Position numbers and translations under genes: made by a program. From JABZIP01 sp052173355 (lineage in GTDB: Bacteria > Bacillota > Clostridia > Peptostreptococcales > Anaerovoracaceae): a DNA stretch of 13,103 nucleotides. The stretch covers positions 1 to 13,103 of the forward strand of contig JBQMYS010000039.1 in NCBI GenBank assembly GCA_052173355.1, given 5' to 3'. The notes below the pieces were generated by a model. It saw only the letters and a program-made list of their open reading frames with translations, searched no databases and was not told where the DNA came from. Numbering within the stretch: the stretch's first letter is position 1; each line of letters starts with the position of its first letter. This document shows, piece after piece, positions 1 to 6,241 of this stretch.

Positions 1-1503
1 GAAATCGGGTTCAAATCCCTCTATTTTCATATACTCAAATTCTTCCAATTTGCCGAATTTATCAAGTTCTATCGTTTCATCAAAGATTGCTTCAAGTATA
101 CTTATGGTTACTTCTTTCGGAATTTTTTTATCCATAAAGAAACCTGTGTTTAATATATAATTCGTAACCCCGCGCCTTTCAAAAAGATCTTTAAACTTTT
201 CGTAATCCTGCGCAAGTCTATATGTTCTAAAAGGATTTGCATATGGCTCAAATACCAATGCATTTATATCTACTCCCTCTGCAAGCCTTTCTGCACTGGT
301 TCGCTTTGTGGCTAAGCATGCTCCCATTACGGAAGCTAGAATTGAATCGTTAACTTTTAAGACAGGGGGTAAAGTATGGTCTTTCATCAACCATATTACC
401 GTATTTATTTCTTCTTCCATCTTATCTACGCGATTTGCCGCCCAAAGCTTCGATTTTATAGCTCTACCGTTTCCGTTTCGTATATCTTCGGTAACAAGTA
501 CCAATTTGCCGTTTTCATCCAATGTTGCACCACAATTTTGAACGGTTAATAAAAATTTATTATCAGGTGAAGTCATCGGATAGTCCTGCGTTTTATCAAA
601 ATAAGATGGTTCAAGTGCTACCGTCGAGCCGTTTTCACTTGATATTATATAAGCATCATCATGCAACACCGTTACATCGTATTTTCCATTGTGCTTTGCA
701 TGTGTCAATGTTGATTTTCCTGACCCTGAAAGTCCGAAAACTCCAACAATATGAGTTTTACCATCTTTTCTCACTATTCGTTTGAGTCCGCCATGACAAG
801 AAACATATCCATTTCTGTTTGCTATTCCCCACGCAAGAGTAAGCGTTCCTTTTTTGTGCTCTCCAAAATAACGAAGCCCCAACAAACAAGCGCAGTTATG
901 TTCAGGATCGAAATATGCAAGCCCGTTCGGAAATTTAGGATGAATAAAATCCGGATCTGAAAAAATATATATATCAGGCTCATCTCCTATCGGTTTCGAC
1001 CTCTCGTACATTTCATTGTATTCTTTTGTTAAATATTGGAAATTTAGCAACCAGTTTAATAAAATGTTTTCGTACGTTTCGGGAATGAGTAAATTCGCCT
1101 TTACCATAAAGTCTTCATTTAATCCTATATAAGAAGTCGCATGATACATCTTCTTATAACGAGAATGATATACCGCTTCCCTCAAAACCTTTGCAATATC
1201 TGCTTCTTCATACCCCGGTTCTCCAAGTATAACTCTGGCTCCGGCAAATCTTCCTACTACTTCGCCATCATTAAACAGCAAAATTTTTGCACCTTTTGGC
1301 AACCCGACTTTTTCAGGTTCAAACACCGGCATATCGGTTTCTATCGTTCCCGTAGATGCCTTTGCCATTTCATAAGCCGCTGAAAGATCGTTAACACTTA
1401 CAACATTATTACCGTAAAAAGCGGTTTCTATTGTTGTTCTTGACTGTGAAAACGATCTGCTTTTAACTATTTCTTCGTGCTTGTAAAGCGCTCTTGTTGA
1501 CAT
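1..1503 (-). CDS. pckA: Phosphoenolpyruvate carboxykinase (ATP), 3' end cut by window edge
   Basis: The frame is open from an ATG at 1503 to the window edge, 501 codons with no stop, so the C-terminus is missing. The family catalyses the reversible conversion oxaloacetate + ATP to PEP + CO2 + ADP in the cytoplasm. In anaerobes it may serve gluconeogenesis or CO2 fixation with ATP gain. Landmarks fit the ATP-dependent family: GEHKKG with K217/K218 (metal and substrate lysine), H237 in SCHGG 19 residues later, P-loop GLSGSGKST at 257-265 and an Asp pair at 282-283 (HDD), with spacings close to the E. coli enzyme. The downstream DIRNGNGR segment may carry the catalytic arginine. Divergent points: the P-loop reads GSGKST rather than GTGKTT, and the usual EGGCYAK segment is replaced by ALEPSYFDKT. 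The ribosome binding site AAGGAGA lies about 11 nt before the ATG. The gap to the upstream gene is 102 nt, with no clear promoter of its own. Family certain enough; exact subgroup inferred. Confidence 0.85.
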   Translation of the reverse strand, partial: MSTRALYKHEEIVKSRSFSQSRTTIETAFYGNNVVSVNDLSAAYEMAKASTGTIETDMPVFEPEKVGLPKGAKILLFNDGEVVGRFAGARVILGEPGYEEADIAKVLREAVYHSRYKKMYHATSYIGLNEDFMVKANLLIPETYENILLNWLLNFQYLTKEYNEMYERSKPIGDEPDIYIFSDPDFIHPKFPNGLAYFDPEHNCACLLGLRYFGEHKKGTLTLAWGIANRNGYVSCHGGLKRIVRKDGKTHIVGVFGLSGSGKSTLTHAKHNGKYDVTVLHDDAYIISSENGSTVALEPSYFDKTQDYPMTSPDNKFLLTVQNCGATLDENGKLVLVTEDIRNGNGRAIKSKLWAANRVDKMEEEINTVIWLMKDHTLPPVLKVNDSILASVMGACLATKRTSAERLAEGVDINALVFEPYANPFRTYRLAQDYEKFKDLFERRGVTNYILNTGFFMDKKIPKEVTISILEAIFDETIELDKFGKLEEFEYMKIEGFEPDF

Positions 1504-1605
1504 TTTTCTAAGTTCTCCTTTTCAATTACACTATCTTTTATCTTCAGTGAATCTCCATATATCTTCTATAATTTCTTCCTCGCCTCTGAGTCTTTTTTCT
1601 ACTCT

Positions 1606-2736
1606 TTACGCGCTGTCCCCTCGAAAAAAATCACGCGCTTTTTCCAAATAGGTATGAACCGCTTTCCCCGGTGCGGAATCCGGTGCGAACTGCTCCACTC
1701 CAAGAGATATAATCGAAAGTCCGAGTAGTAACACCACTATGCTCAATATCGCAACTGCAACGGATATTTTTTTCTCTTTACCTTCATCTTCAAACGGCGG
1801 TGCCTGCTGTTCCCAATCCATATCTATTTTTTCTTCATATTCCGCCTTTTCCGGTTCAGCTATTGATTCTACAAGCTTTTCCTCAATCGGCTTTTCGCTT
1901 TCTTCCTGTTGTGCTTTTTCCTCTTGTTGTGTCTGCTCCTTTTGTTCTTTCGAATCTTCTCGCTTATCCTGTTCTTCTTGCTTTTCTTGTTCCTTTGGTT
2001 TTTCGTGTTCTTCTTGCTGTTCCTGTTCTTTTTCGCCTACCAGTTCTTTTAACTTTTGAAATTCGGAAAGTTCGTCCTTTTTTTTCAATTCTTCTATTTC
2101 ATTAAATGTTTCTTCGCGTCCTGCTTTAATTTTTTCATATTCTTTATCTAACAATTTTTGAAATTCTGCATTTTTTTGGCTAAAAGTATAAAATTTTTCT
2201 TTTTGTGGTTCTTCTTTCTCCGGCTGCTGTTCTAACGGCTCAAGCCTACAAACTCCATCTGCGCACATTTCATCTTCGCGATGCTTTTCTATCTCCAACT
2301 TCGGTCTTTCGAAGATTAAAGTACTTTTGGCGATAGTGCTTGTCTGTACTGTATTTTGTTCTTTTTTCTCCGTATCAACCGAATCTTTTTCCTTTTTACT
2401 TAAGTCAAAACTCGATTCAAATGCTTGTAACTGTTCAGAAAACGACATATCTTTTTCAGGTTTAAAAGTTGGCTCAATCAAGATATTTTGCTGCCAGTCA
2501 ACCAAAATGTCGTCCGTTTTCTTGGGTTCTTCTTCTGTATTTGGAAAAGAATCCAAATTCCAATTCGGCTTCACACTTTCACTAAAAAAATGTCGTTCTT
2601 TGCTATTTGTGTTGTAAACTACATCTTCGTCAGATTTATTTTCTCCATTTTTCTTTCGCTCTACCACCTGAGCTCCACAATAAGGACAAAATCTATCATC
2701 ATCAAGTAACGTCTCACCACATTTTCTACAAAACAT
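1606..2736 (-). CDS. Zinc-ribbon protein with charged linker and C-terminal membrane anchor
   Basis: This 376-residue protein begins with a zinc ribbon, C3-X2-C6-X10-C17-X2-C20. A long polar region follows, becoming extremely rich in Glu, Lys and Gln at about residues 235-290, probably disordered or coiled coil. There is one hydrophobic segment at about 324-346 and a tail of about 30 residues. A second Cys pair, C158 and C163, lies mid-protein. The zinc ribbon and linker are probably cytoplasmic with the tail outside. The ATG at 2736 has a strong GGGAGGAAG site. The upstream membrane gene ends 16 nt before it, so the two are probably cotranscribed. Function is unknown: N-terminal zinc ribbons of this kind occur on many unrelated Firmicute membrane proteins and do not define an activity. 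After the TAA stop the same frame stays open for 24 further codons of similar charged composition (1534-1605), so a lost longer C-terminus is possible. Confidence 0.8.
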   Translation of the reverse strand: MFCRKCGETLLDDDRFCPYCGAQVVERKKNGENKSDEDVVYNTNSKERHFFSESVKPNWNLDSFPNTEEEPKKTDDILVDWQQNILIEPTFKPEKDMSFSEQLQAFESSFDLSKKEKDSVDTEKKEQNTVQTSTIAKSTLIFERPKLEIEKHREDEMCADGVCRLEPLEQQPEKEEPQKEKFYTFSQKNAEFQKLLDKEYEKIKAGREETFNEIEELKKKDELSEFQKLKELVGEKEQEQQEEHEKPKEQEKQEEQDKREDSKEQKEQTQQEEKAQQEESEKPIEEKLVESIAEPEKAEYEEKIDMDWEQQAPPFEDEGKEKKISVAVAILSIVVLLLGLSIISLGVEQFAPDSAPGKAVHTYLEKARDFFRGDSA

Positions 2737-2752
2737 TTACTTCCTCCCGTAA

Positions 2753-3127
2753 CTAGAACTTTATAATTTCGTACAATTCTTCCTCTGTATAACTCCTATC
2801 AGATGCAATGCCGACATATTCATCAATTTTGACTTCATCTTGCTTTTCCCGGTGTTCACATTCTTCGTTGTCGCTATCAATATTTTCGCACATTTGCTTC
2901 TCGCTGTTTATTTGCGATGCTTTATCAGTTTTTTGTAAAAGCTTTTCATCTATGCTTTTTAAAAGTTTCACTTCCTCGCTACGCTTCCAATACCAAAGAC
3001 GAATCGGACGTAAAATAAGCCAAAAAGCCGATATTACCGACAATCCGATTACTAACAGCAAAACAAAGCCTGCAACAGTTCCTATTCCGATATTCATTAT
3101 TACATTATCGACAATATAATTTAGCAT
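2753..3127 (-). CDS. Small single-pass membrane protein, function unknown
   Basis: This 124-residue protein has one long hydrophobic segment at about residues 14-40. A basic aromatic stretch (RPIRLWYWKR) follows at the membrane boundary, and then a hydrophilic, acidic, probably helical C-terminal half. The pattern RLWYWK-x-x-E-x-V-K-L-L-x-x-I-D-E-K-L resembles membrane-proximal helices in small clostridial membrane proteins, but I cannot place it in a named family with confidence. The ATG at 3127 follows AGGCGG by 8 nt. A good promoter sits at 3164-3192. It is the first gene of a unit with the zinc-ribbon protein downstream, and perhaps pckA. The shared short charged helices and single anchors suggest the two products could work together; this is inference from position only. 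Confidence 0.7.
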   Translation of the reverse strand: MLNYIVDNVIMNIGIGTVAGFVLLLVIGLSVISAFWLILRPIRLWYWKRSEEVKLLKSIDEKLLQKTDKASQINSEKQMCENIDSDNEECEHREKQDEVKIDEYVGIASDRSYTEEELYEIIKF

Positions 3128-3163
3128 TTTTCATACCGCCTATGCAAAAAGATATTCTCTTAC

Positions 3164-3192
3164 ATTATATATCAAATTCTAGTAAATTGCAA
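3164..3192 (-). promoter_or_regulatory. Sigma-A type promoter for the membrane/zinc-ribbon unit
   Basis: On the minus strand, TTGCAA at 3192-3187 (4 of 6 to consensus) is followed by a 17-nt spacer and a perfect TATAAT at 3169-3164. The predicted start is about 35 nt upstream of the ATG at 3127. It begins only about 10 nt after the argH stop, so the downstream genes need not depend on argGH transcription. The same TTGCAA is part of a weak inverted repeat around the argH stop (TTGCAAAA at 3187-3194 with TTTTGCAA at 3207-3214), too weak to call a terminator. Confidence 0.65.
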
Positions 3193-3201
3193 AACTTTTA
3201 A

Positions 3202-4596
3202 TTATTTTTTGCAAAGCCAGTCAGTCATAAAGTCAATTTGTTTTTGAACATATTTAGGTGATGTGCTTCCTTGCGTTTGTTTATTATTTATACAATTTTT
3301 ATAATCCAAAATTTCATATATTTTTTCAGGTTTTAACATCGGTAATTCCATTTCATAATAGCTTTTGGATAAATCTTCCAGTGCTTTTCTTTCTTTTACC
3401 GCGTTTGCAACCACTTTCCCCACCAATTTATGCGCTTCTCTAAAACTAATGCCCGTTTCTACCAAAGCATCCGCCAAATCCGTTGCATTAACATATCCGT
3501 TTTTCAGTTGTTTCATCATTGCTTCTTCATTAAAATTTACTGTTTCTAGCATCGGCGGAAGCAGTTTTAACGCCAAATCTATATCTTTATAAGCACCATA
3601 CATCAATTCTTTATCCGATTGAAAATCCTTATTATAAGACATCGCAAGTCCTTTCATTACTCCTAACATGGAAACCAATCTCCCCGACATCACCGCGGCT
3701 TTTCCTCTAATCAGTTCAAATCCGTCCGGATTCTTTTTTTGAGGCATAATACTACTTCCCGAGGAAAATTCATCTGCCAAAACTACATAACCGTACGCCG
3801 GTGAATTCCAAAGTATAAAATCTTCTGCAAGCGAACTTAAATGCACAAACAATGTACTTCCCAAATATAAATACTCTGATACAAAATCCCTATCACTTAC
3901 ACTATCCATAGCATTTTCCGATATTTTAGAAAACCCCAATTTTTCAGCCACAAATTGCCTATCTACAGGATAATTTACCCCTGCTAACGCTCCGCTTCCG
4001 AGCGGCATCACGTCAAGTCTTGAATAACTCTCAATAAACCTTTCATAATCTCTTTTTAATTTACTGGCGTAACACATAAAATAAAATCCCAATGTAATCG
4101 GTTGTGCCGCCTGCAAATGTGTAAATCCCGGCAGCATTACTTCTTTATATTTTTTTGCCATTTTAACCATCACATCTATCAAATGAATCAAATCCTCTTG
4201 ATGGTGCGTATATGCGGCTTTCATCCAGAGTTTTTCAGATGTCACAACTTGATCGTTCCTTGATCTTGCCGTATGTATCTTCTTTCCCAACTCTCCCAGC
4301 TTTTTTGTTAAAAGACGTTCTACCCACATATGAACATCCTCATCAACAGATAACGGTTCCTCTGTTCCTTGCGAAATTTCTGCGGATATTTCATCAAGCT
4401 TTGCTAATATATCCTGTTCTTCTTCCTTTGAAAATATTTTTATTTTAGTCAAACCCTGCACATGCCCTTTACTTCCTTTTATATCAAATTCCGCTAAAAA
4501 TTTATCCTGCGCAATAGAGCAGTTGATTGCTTCAAAAACCGGATTTTGTTCTTCTTCAAACCTACCCGCCCACATCTTGGCATCTGTTTTTTTCAT
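3202..4596 (-). CDS. argH: Argininosuccinate lyase
   Basis: Cleaves argininosuccinate to arginine and fumarate, the last step of arginine synthesis, as a cytoplasmic homotetramer. The 464-residue protein is of normal length for the family. Visible hallmarks are the N-terminal MWAGRF, HTARSRNDQV at 108-117, H160 in GFTHLQ, and the fumarase/aspartase superfamily signature GSSIMPQKKNPD at 280-291, which carries the catalytic serine loop. The ATG at 4596 has AGGAGGGAAT directly before it. The argG stop is only 8 nt upstream, so argG and argH form one operon, and the attenuator before argG should control both. No strong terminator is seen after the stop. Confidence 0.97.
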   Translation of the reverse strand: MKKTDAKMWAGRFEEEQNPVFEAINCSIAQDKFLAEFDIKGSKGHVQGLTKIKIFSKEEEQDILAKLDEISAEISQGTEEPLSVDEDVHMWVERLLTKKLGELGKKIHTARSRNDQVVTSEKLWMKAAYTHHQEDLIHLIDVMVKMAKKYKEVMLPGFTHLQAAQPITLGFYFMCYASKLKRDYERFIESYSRLDVMPLGSGALAGVNYPVDRQFVAEKLGFSKISENAMDSVSDRDFVSEYLYLGSTLFVHLSSLAEDFILWNSPAYGYVVLADEFSSGSSIMPQKKNPDGFELIRGKAAVMSGRLVSMLGVMKGLAMSYNKDFQSDKELMYGAYKDIDLALKLLPPMLETVNFNEEAMMKQLKNGYVNATDLADALVETGISFREAHKLVGKVVANAVKERKALEDLSKSYYEMELPMLKPEKIYEILDYKNCINNKQTQGSTSPKYVQKQIDFMTDWLCKK

Positions 4597-4604
4597 ATTC
4601 CCTC

Positions 4605-5870
4605 CTATACTGCAAAACTATAAAATTCACAATTCCCATTTTCGTTATTTCCATGCGCAAATTCCTTTCCATGAACTTGAGCGCATACACAAACTTGCAA
4701 GCTATGCAAATTTATGAATCCCGTAGCGTCACTTTGATCATATCCGCTACCGCCGTCAAATGTGACCAGTTCTTCACTATACAGGCTGTATGGAGATTTT
4801 ACTCCTTTATTAAACACATTGCCTTTAAAAAGTTCGAGACTGACACTACCGGTAACATACTTTTGAGTTTCCTCCACAAATGCATCTAGTGCCTCTTTTA
4901 GCGGAGAAAACCAAAGACCGTCATATGTAAGTTCCGCGTACTTAATCGCTATACCCTGCTTATAATGCATTGTTGCTTTATCAAGCGTAATTTTTTCCAA
5001 AATTTTGTGAGCTTTATGTAATACCGTTGCTGCGGGCGATTCATATACACCTCTTGATTTCATGCCCACAAGCCTATTTTCAACTATATCAACTACACCT
5101 ATGCCATGTTTGCCCGCTTTTTCATTCAATGCTTCCATAAGTTCAACCGAATTTAAATATTTTCCGTTTAATGTTGTCGGTACTCCCTGTTCAAATCCGA
5201 TACTTATCAATTCCGGTTCTTCGCAAGCATCTTTAAGCGATTTGGTTTTTTTATAAATCTTACTGCTATGCGCATGCGCAGTATTTTCCAAATCATTCCC
5301 CTCATGACTTATATGCCAAAGGTTATCATCCTGACTGTAATTGTCCTCTTTTTTAGGAGGAATCGGAATATTATGTTTTTTTGCATAATCTAACAATTCT
5401 TCTCTTGATTTGAAATCCCAAGTTCGCCATGGTGCAATTATATTTATGCTCGGCGCAATCGACTTTATCGCCGTTTCAAACCTTACCTGATCATTGCCTT
5501 TTCCCGTAGCGCCGTGTGCTATGCCGGTTGCTCCTTCTTTGTTTGCAATTTCAACTAATATTTTTGCAATAAGCGGCCTTGCGTAAGCTGTCCCCAACAA
5601 ATAATCATCTTCATAAACCGCTCCTGCTTTCAGCCCTTTAAATGCATAGTTAGATATAAAATTTTCCTTTGCATCCATTACATATACTTTCGTCGCACCT
5701 GTTGTAATAGCTTTTATTTTCAGTTCATTAAAATCCTGCTTCTGACCGACATCCACACAAACCGCAATCACATCAAGACCTTTTTCCTCTTTTAGCCATG
5801 TTAGTATGATTGATGTATCAAGACCCCCTGAATACGCAAGTACAACCTTTTCCTTTTTTAGATTTTTCAT
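4605..5870 (-). CDS. argG: Argininosuccinate synthase
   Basis: Joins citrulline and aspartate using ATP to give argininosuccinate, AMP and pyrophosphate; it feeds argH downstream. The ATP pyrophosphatase loop AYSGGLDTS is at residues 12-20 and the family signature GATGKGNDQVRF at 120-131. I place the start at the ATG at 5870. It follows AAGGAGGAG closely, whereas the upstream in-frame TTG at 5888 would place that ribosome binding site inside the coding region. This gives 421 residues, about 20 more than the usual 400 or so, the excess being a Cys- and Asn-containing C-terminal tail. The gene lies immediately after an intrinsic terminator and an Arg-rich leader peptide gene, so transcription into it is probably controlled by arginine supply. 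No argB, C, D, F or J lies in the window. Confidence 0.97.
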   Translation of the reverse strand: MKNLKKEKVVLAYSGGLDTSIILTWLKEEKGLDVIAVCVDVGQKQDFNELKIKAITTGATKVYVMDAKENFISNYAFKGLKAGAVYEDDYLLGTAYARPLIAKILVEIANKEGATGIAHGATGKGNDQVRFETAIKSIAPSINIIAPWRTWDFKSREELLDYAKKHNIPIPPKKEDNYSQDDNLWHISHEGNDLENTAHAHSSKIYKKTKSLKDACEEPELISIGFEQGVPTTLNGKYLNSVELMEALNEKAGKHGIGVVDIVENRLVGMKSRGVYESPAATVLHKAHKILEKITLDKATMHYKQGIAIKYAELTYDGLWFSPLKEALDAFVEETQKYVTGSVSLELFKGNVFNKGVKSPYSLYSEELVTFDGGSGYDQSDATGFINLHSLQVCVCAQVHGKEFAHGNNENGNCEFYSFAV

Positions 5871-5888
5871 TTTCTCCTCCTTAAGCAA

Positions 5889-5924
5889 TAAAAAACGACA
5901 GCGGCCTTAATCCCACTGTCGTTT
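5889..5924 (-). terminator. Intrinsic terminator in the argG leader (attenuator terminator)
   Basis: On the minus strand the arm AAACGACAG (5924-5916) pairs perfectly with CTGTCGTTT (5901-5893). A U-G wobble and two more G-C pairs extend the stem to 12 bp. The loop is the 8 nt GATTAAGG (5912-5905). A run of six T (5895-5890) forms the end of the stem and the U-tract. It ends only 9 nt before the argG ribosome binding site and far downstream of the promoter, so it can only act as a conditional stop inside the argGH leader. Confidence 0.85.
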
Positions 5925-6107
5925 AAATATATGATGAATTTTATCTTATGAATACTATCTTCAAATTCGACAATATTCAATAAATACAATTTTCATAAAT
6001 TTTAACTTCAATACCGAGATTAAGTTTTTATAAACACAAAAAGAATTAGCCACGTTCCATCTTCTCTGACGGTTAACGCGTCTAACTCTTTGTCTTAATC
6101 TCAATAC
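5906..6107 (-). promoter_or_regulatory. Predicted arginine attenuator with competing RNA structures (argGH leader)
   Basis: Several pairings compete in the transcript. Pairing 1:2 joins GAGATTAAG (6102-6094, in the Arg codons) to CTTAATCTC (6024-6016), a perfect 9 bp extendable outward by wobbles. Inside it 6091-6082 pairs with 6049-6040 (10 bp, one G-U) and 6080-6075 with 6056-6051, making a long rod. Pairing 2:3 joins the same CTTAATCTC to GGGATTAAG (5914-5906) in the terminator top and loop, 9 bp with one wobble. A second helix joins TATTGTCG (5975-5968) to CGACAGTG (5921-5914) in the terminator 5' arm, 8 bp with two wobbles, nested inside 2:3 (the helices share only base 5914). TATTGTCG lies just before the leader stop (5963-5961). 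Inferred logic: a ribosome stalled at Arg codons leaves both antiterminator segments free; one reaching the stop covers TATTGTCG, so the terminator forms. No T-box motif is present. Pairings were read by eye, without energies. Confidence 0.7.
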
Positions 6108-6122
6108 GCTGCTAAAATTCAT
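5961..6122 (-). CDS. Arginine-rich leader peptide of argGH (53 aa)
   Basis: ATG at 6122, TGA at 5963-5961. Residues 8-21 read RLRQRVRRVNRQRR: eight arginines in fourteen codons (six AGA, one CGC, one CGT), against an expectation of about one. After this run the composition becomes ordinary, with a single further Arg near the end. The frame lies wholly between a strong promoter and a terminator in front of argG, where a leader peptide sensing charged tRNA-Arg would lie. An in-frame TAG three codons upstream limits the start to this ATG or non-standard codons. Weak point: no ribosome binding site directly precedes the ATG. The nearest, AGGAGG at 6159-6154, is about 31 nt away, and may act through a tiny upstream frame whose stop overlaps this start (TGA at 6121-6119). 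The peptide itself probably has no function beyond being translated. It is longer than most attenuation leader peptides. Confidence 0.75.
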   Translation of the reverse strand: MNFSSVLRLRQRVRRVNRQRRWNVANSFCVYKNLISVLKLKFMKIVFIEYCRI

Positions 6123-6142
6123 ATCAATCTATGCACCAACAA
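6119..6142 (-). CDS. Possible 7-codon upstream frame coupled to the leader peptide
   Basis: A TTG at 6142 lies 11 nt after AGGAGG (6159-6154) and opens a seven-codon frame (MLVHRLI). Its TGA overlaps the leader-peptide ATG as ATGA. Stop-start overlaps of this type commonly mediate translational coupling and would explain how the leader peptide starts without its own ribosome binding site. The 5' end of the message can also form a 6-bp hairpin, AAGCAG (6163-6158) with CTGCTT (6147-6142), which places part of the AGGAGG in the loop. The non-ATG start and long spacing make this tentative. Confidence 0.25.
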   Translation of the reverse strand: MLVHRLI

Positions 6143-6168
6143 AGCAGTGCTTTCCTCCTGCTTGTAGT

Positions 6169-6197
6169 ATAATACAACAAATTTTGTATTTTGTCAA
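6169..6197 (-). promoter_or_regulatory. Strong sigma-A promoter of the argGH leader
   Basis: A perfect TTGACA (6197-6192), a 17-nt spacer and TATTAT (6174-6169, 5 of 6) on the minus strand. The predicted start near 6162 leaves a leader of about 290 nt before argG. The motif ACAAAAT occurs twice from the end of the -35 box into the spacer and once just upstream, which may be simple AT richness or an operator. I see no convincing ArgR box (paired TGAAT/ATTCA half-sites) at the promoter. Confidence 0.85.
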
Positions 6198-6241
6198 CAA
6201 GTTTTTAATAAATTTTGTTTATTTTTACAAAATGTTATGTC

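Noticed and set aside
308..1383. Several plus-strand open frames of 60-90 codons
   Set aside because: All lie antisense to pckA, which has a continuous frame, family motifs and a ribosome binding site.
1880..2060. Tandem DNA repeat in the Glu/Gln-rich region
   Set aside because: The TTCTTG-like words recur because of codon composition, without a fixed period; I treat it as protein low complexity rather than a repeat array.
1739..2105. Ser/Cys-rich open frames on the plus strand
   Set aside because: They look like cysteine-rich proteins but are the mirror of Glu/Lys/Gln codons in the zinc-ribbon gene, and lack ribosome binding sites.
3187..3214. Terminator after argH
   Set aside because: TTGCAAAA and TTTTGCAA form only an 8-bp AT-rich hairpin without a following T-run; part of it is better explained as the -35 box of the next promoter.
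5871..5888. argG start at an upstream in-frame TTG
   Set aside because: It would put the AAGGAGGAG ribosome binding site inside the coding sequence and start just inside the terminator tail; the ATG at 5870 is ideally placed.
5931..6000. ArgR operator (TGAAT...ATTCA half-sites) in the argG leader
   Set aside because: Scattered TGAAT and ATTCA words occur, but not with the spacing and symmetry of an ARG box, and they lie well downstream of the promoter in very AT-rich sequence.
5889..6163. T-box riboswitch in the argG leader
   Set aside because: A long leader with a terminator before an amino-acid operon in a Firmicute suggests a T-box, but the conserved AGGGUGGNACCGCG motif and specifier stem hallmarks are not there. 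The Arg-rich frame explains the layout better.
6208..6241. Terminator after the DUF4300-like gene
   Set aside because: ATTTTGT and ACAAAAT can form a 7-bp AT-only hairpin, too weak to call and typical of the base composition.
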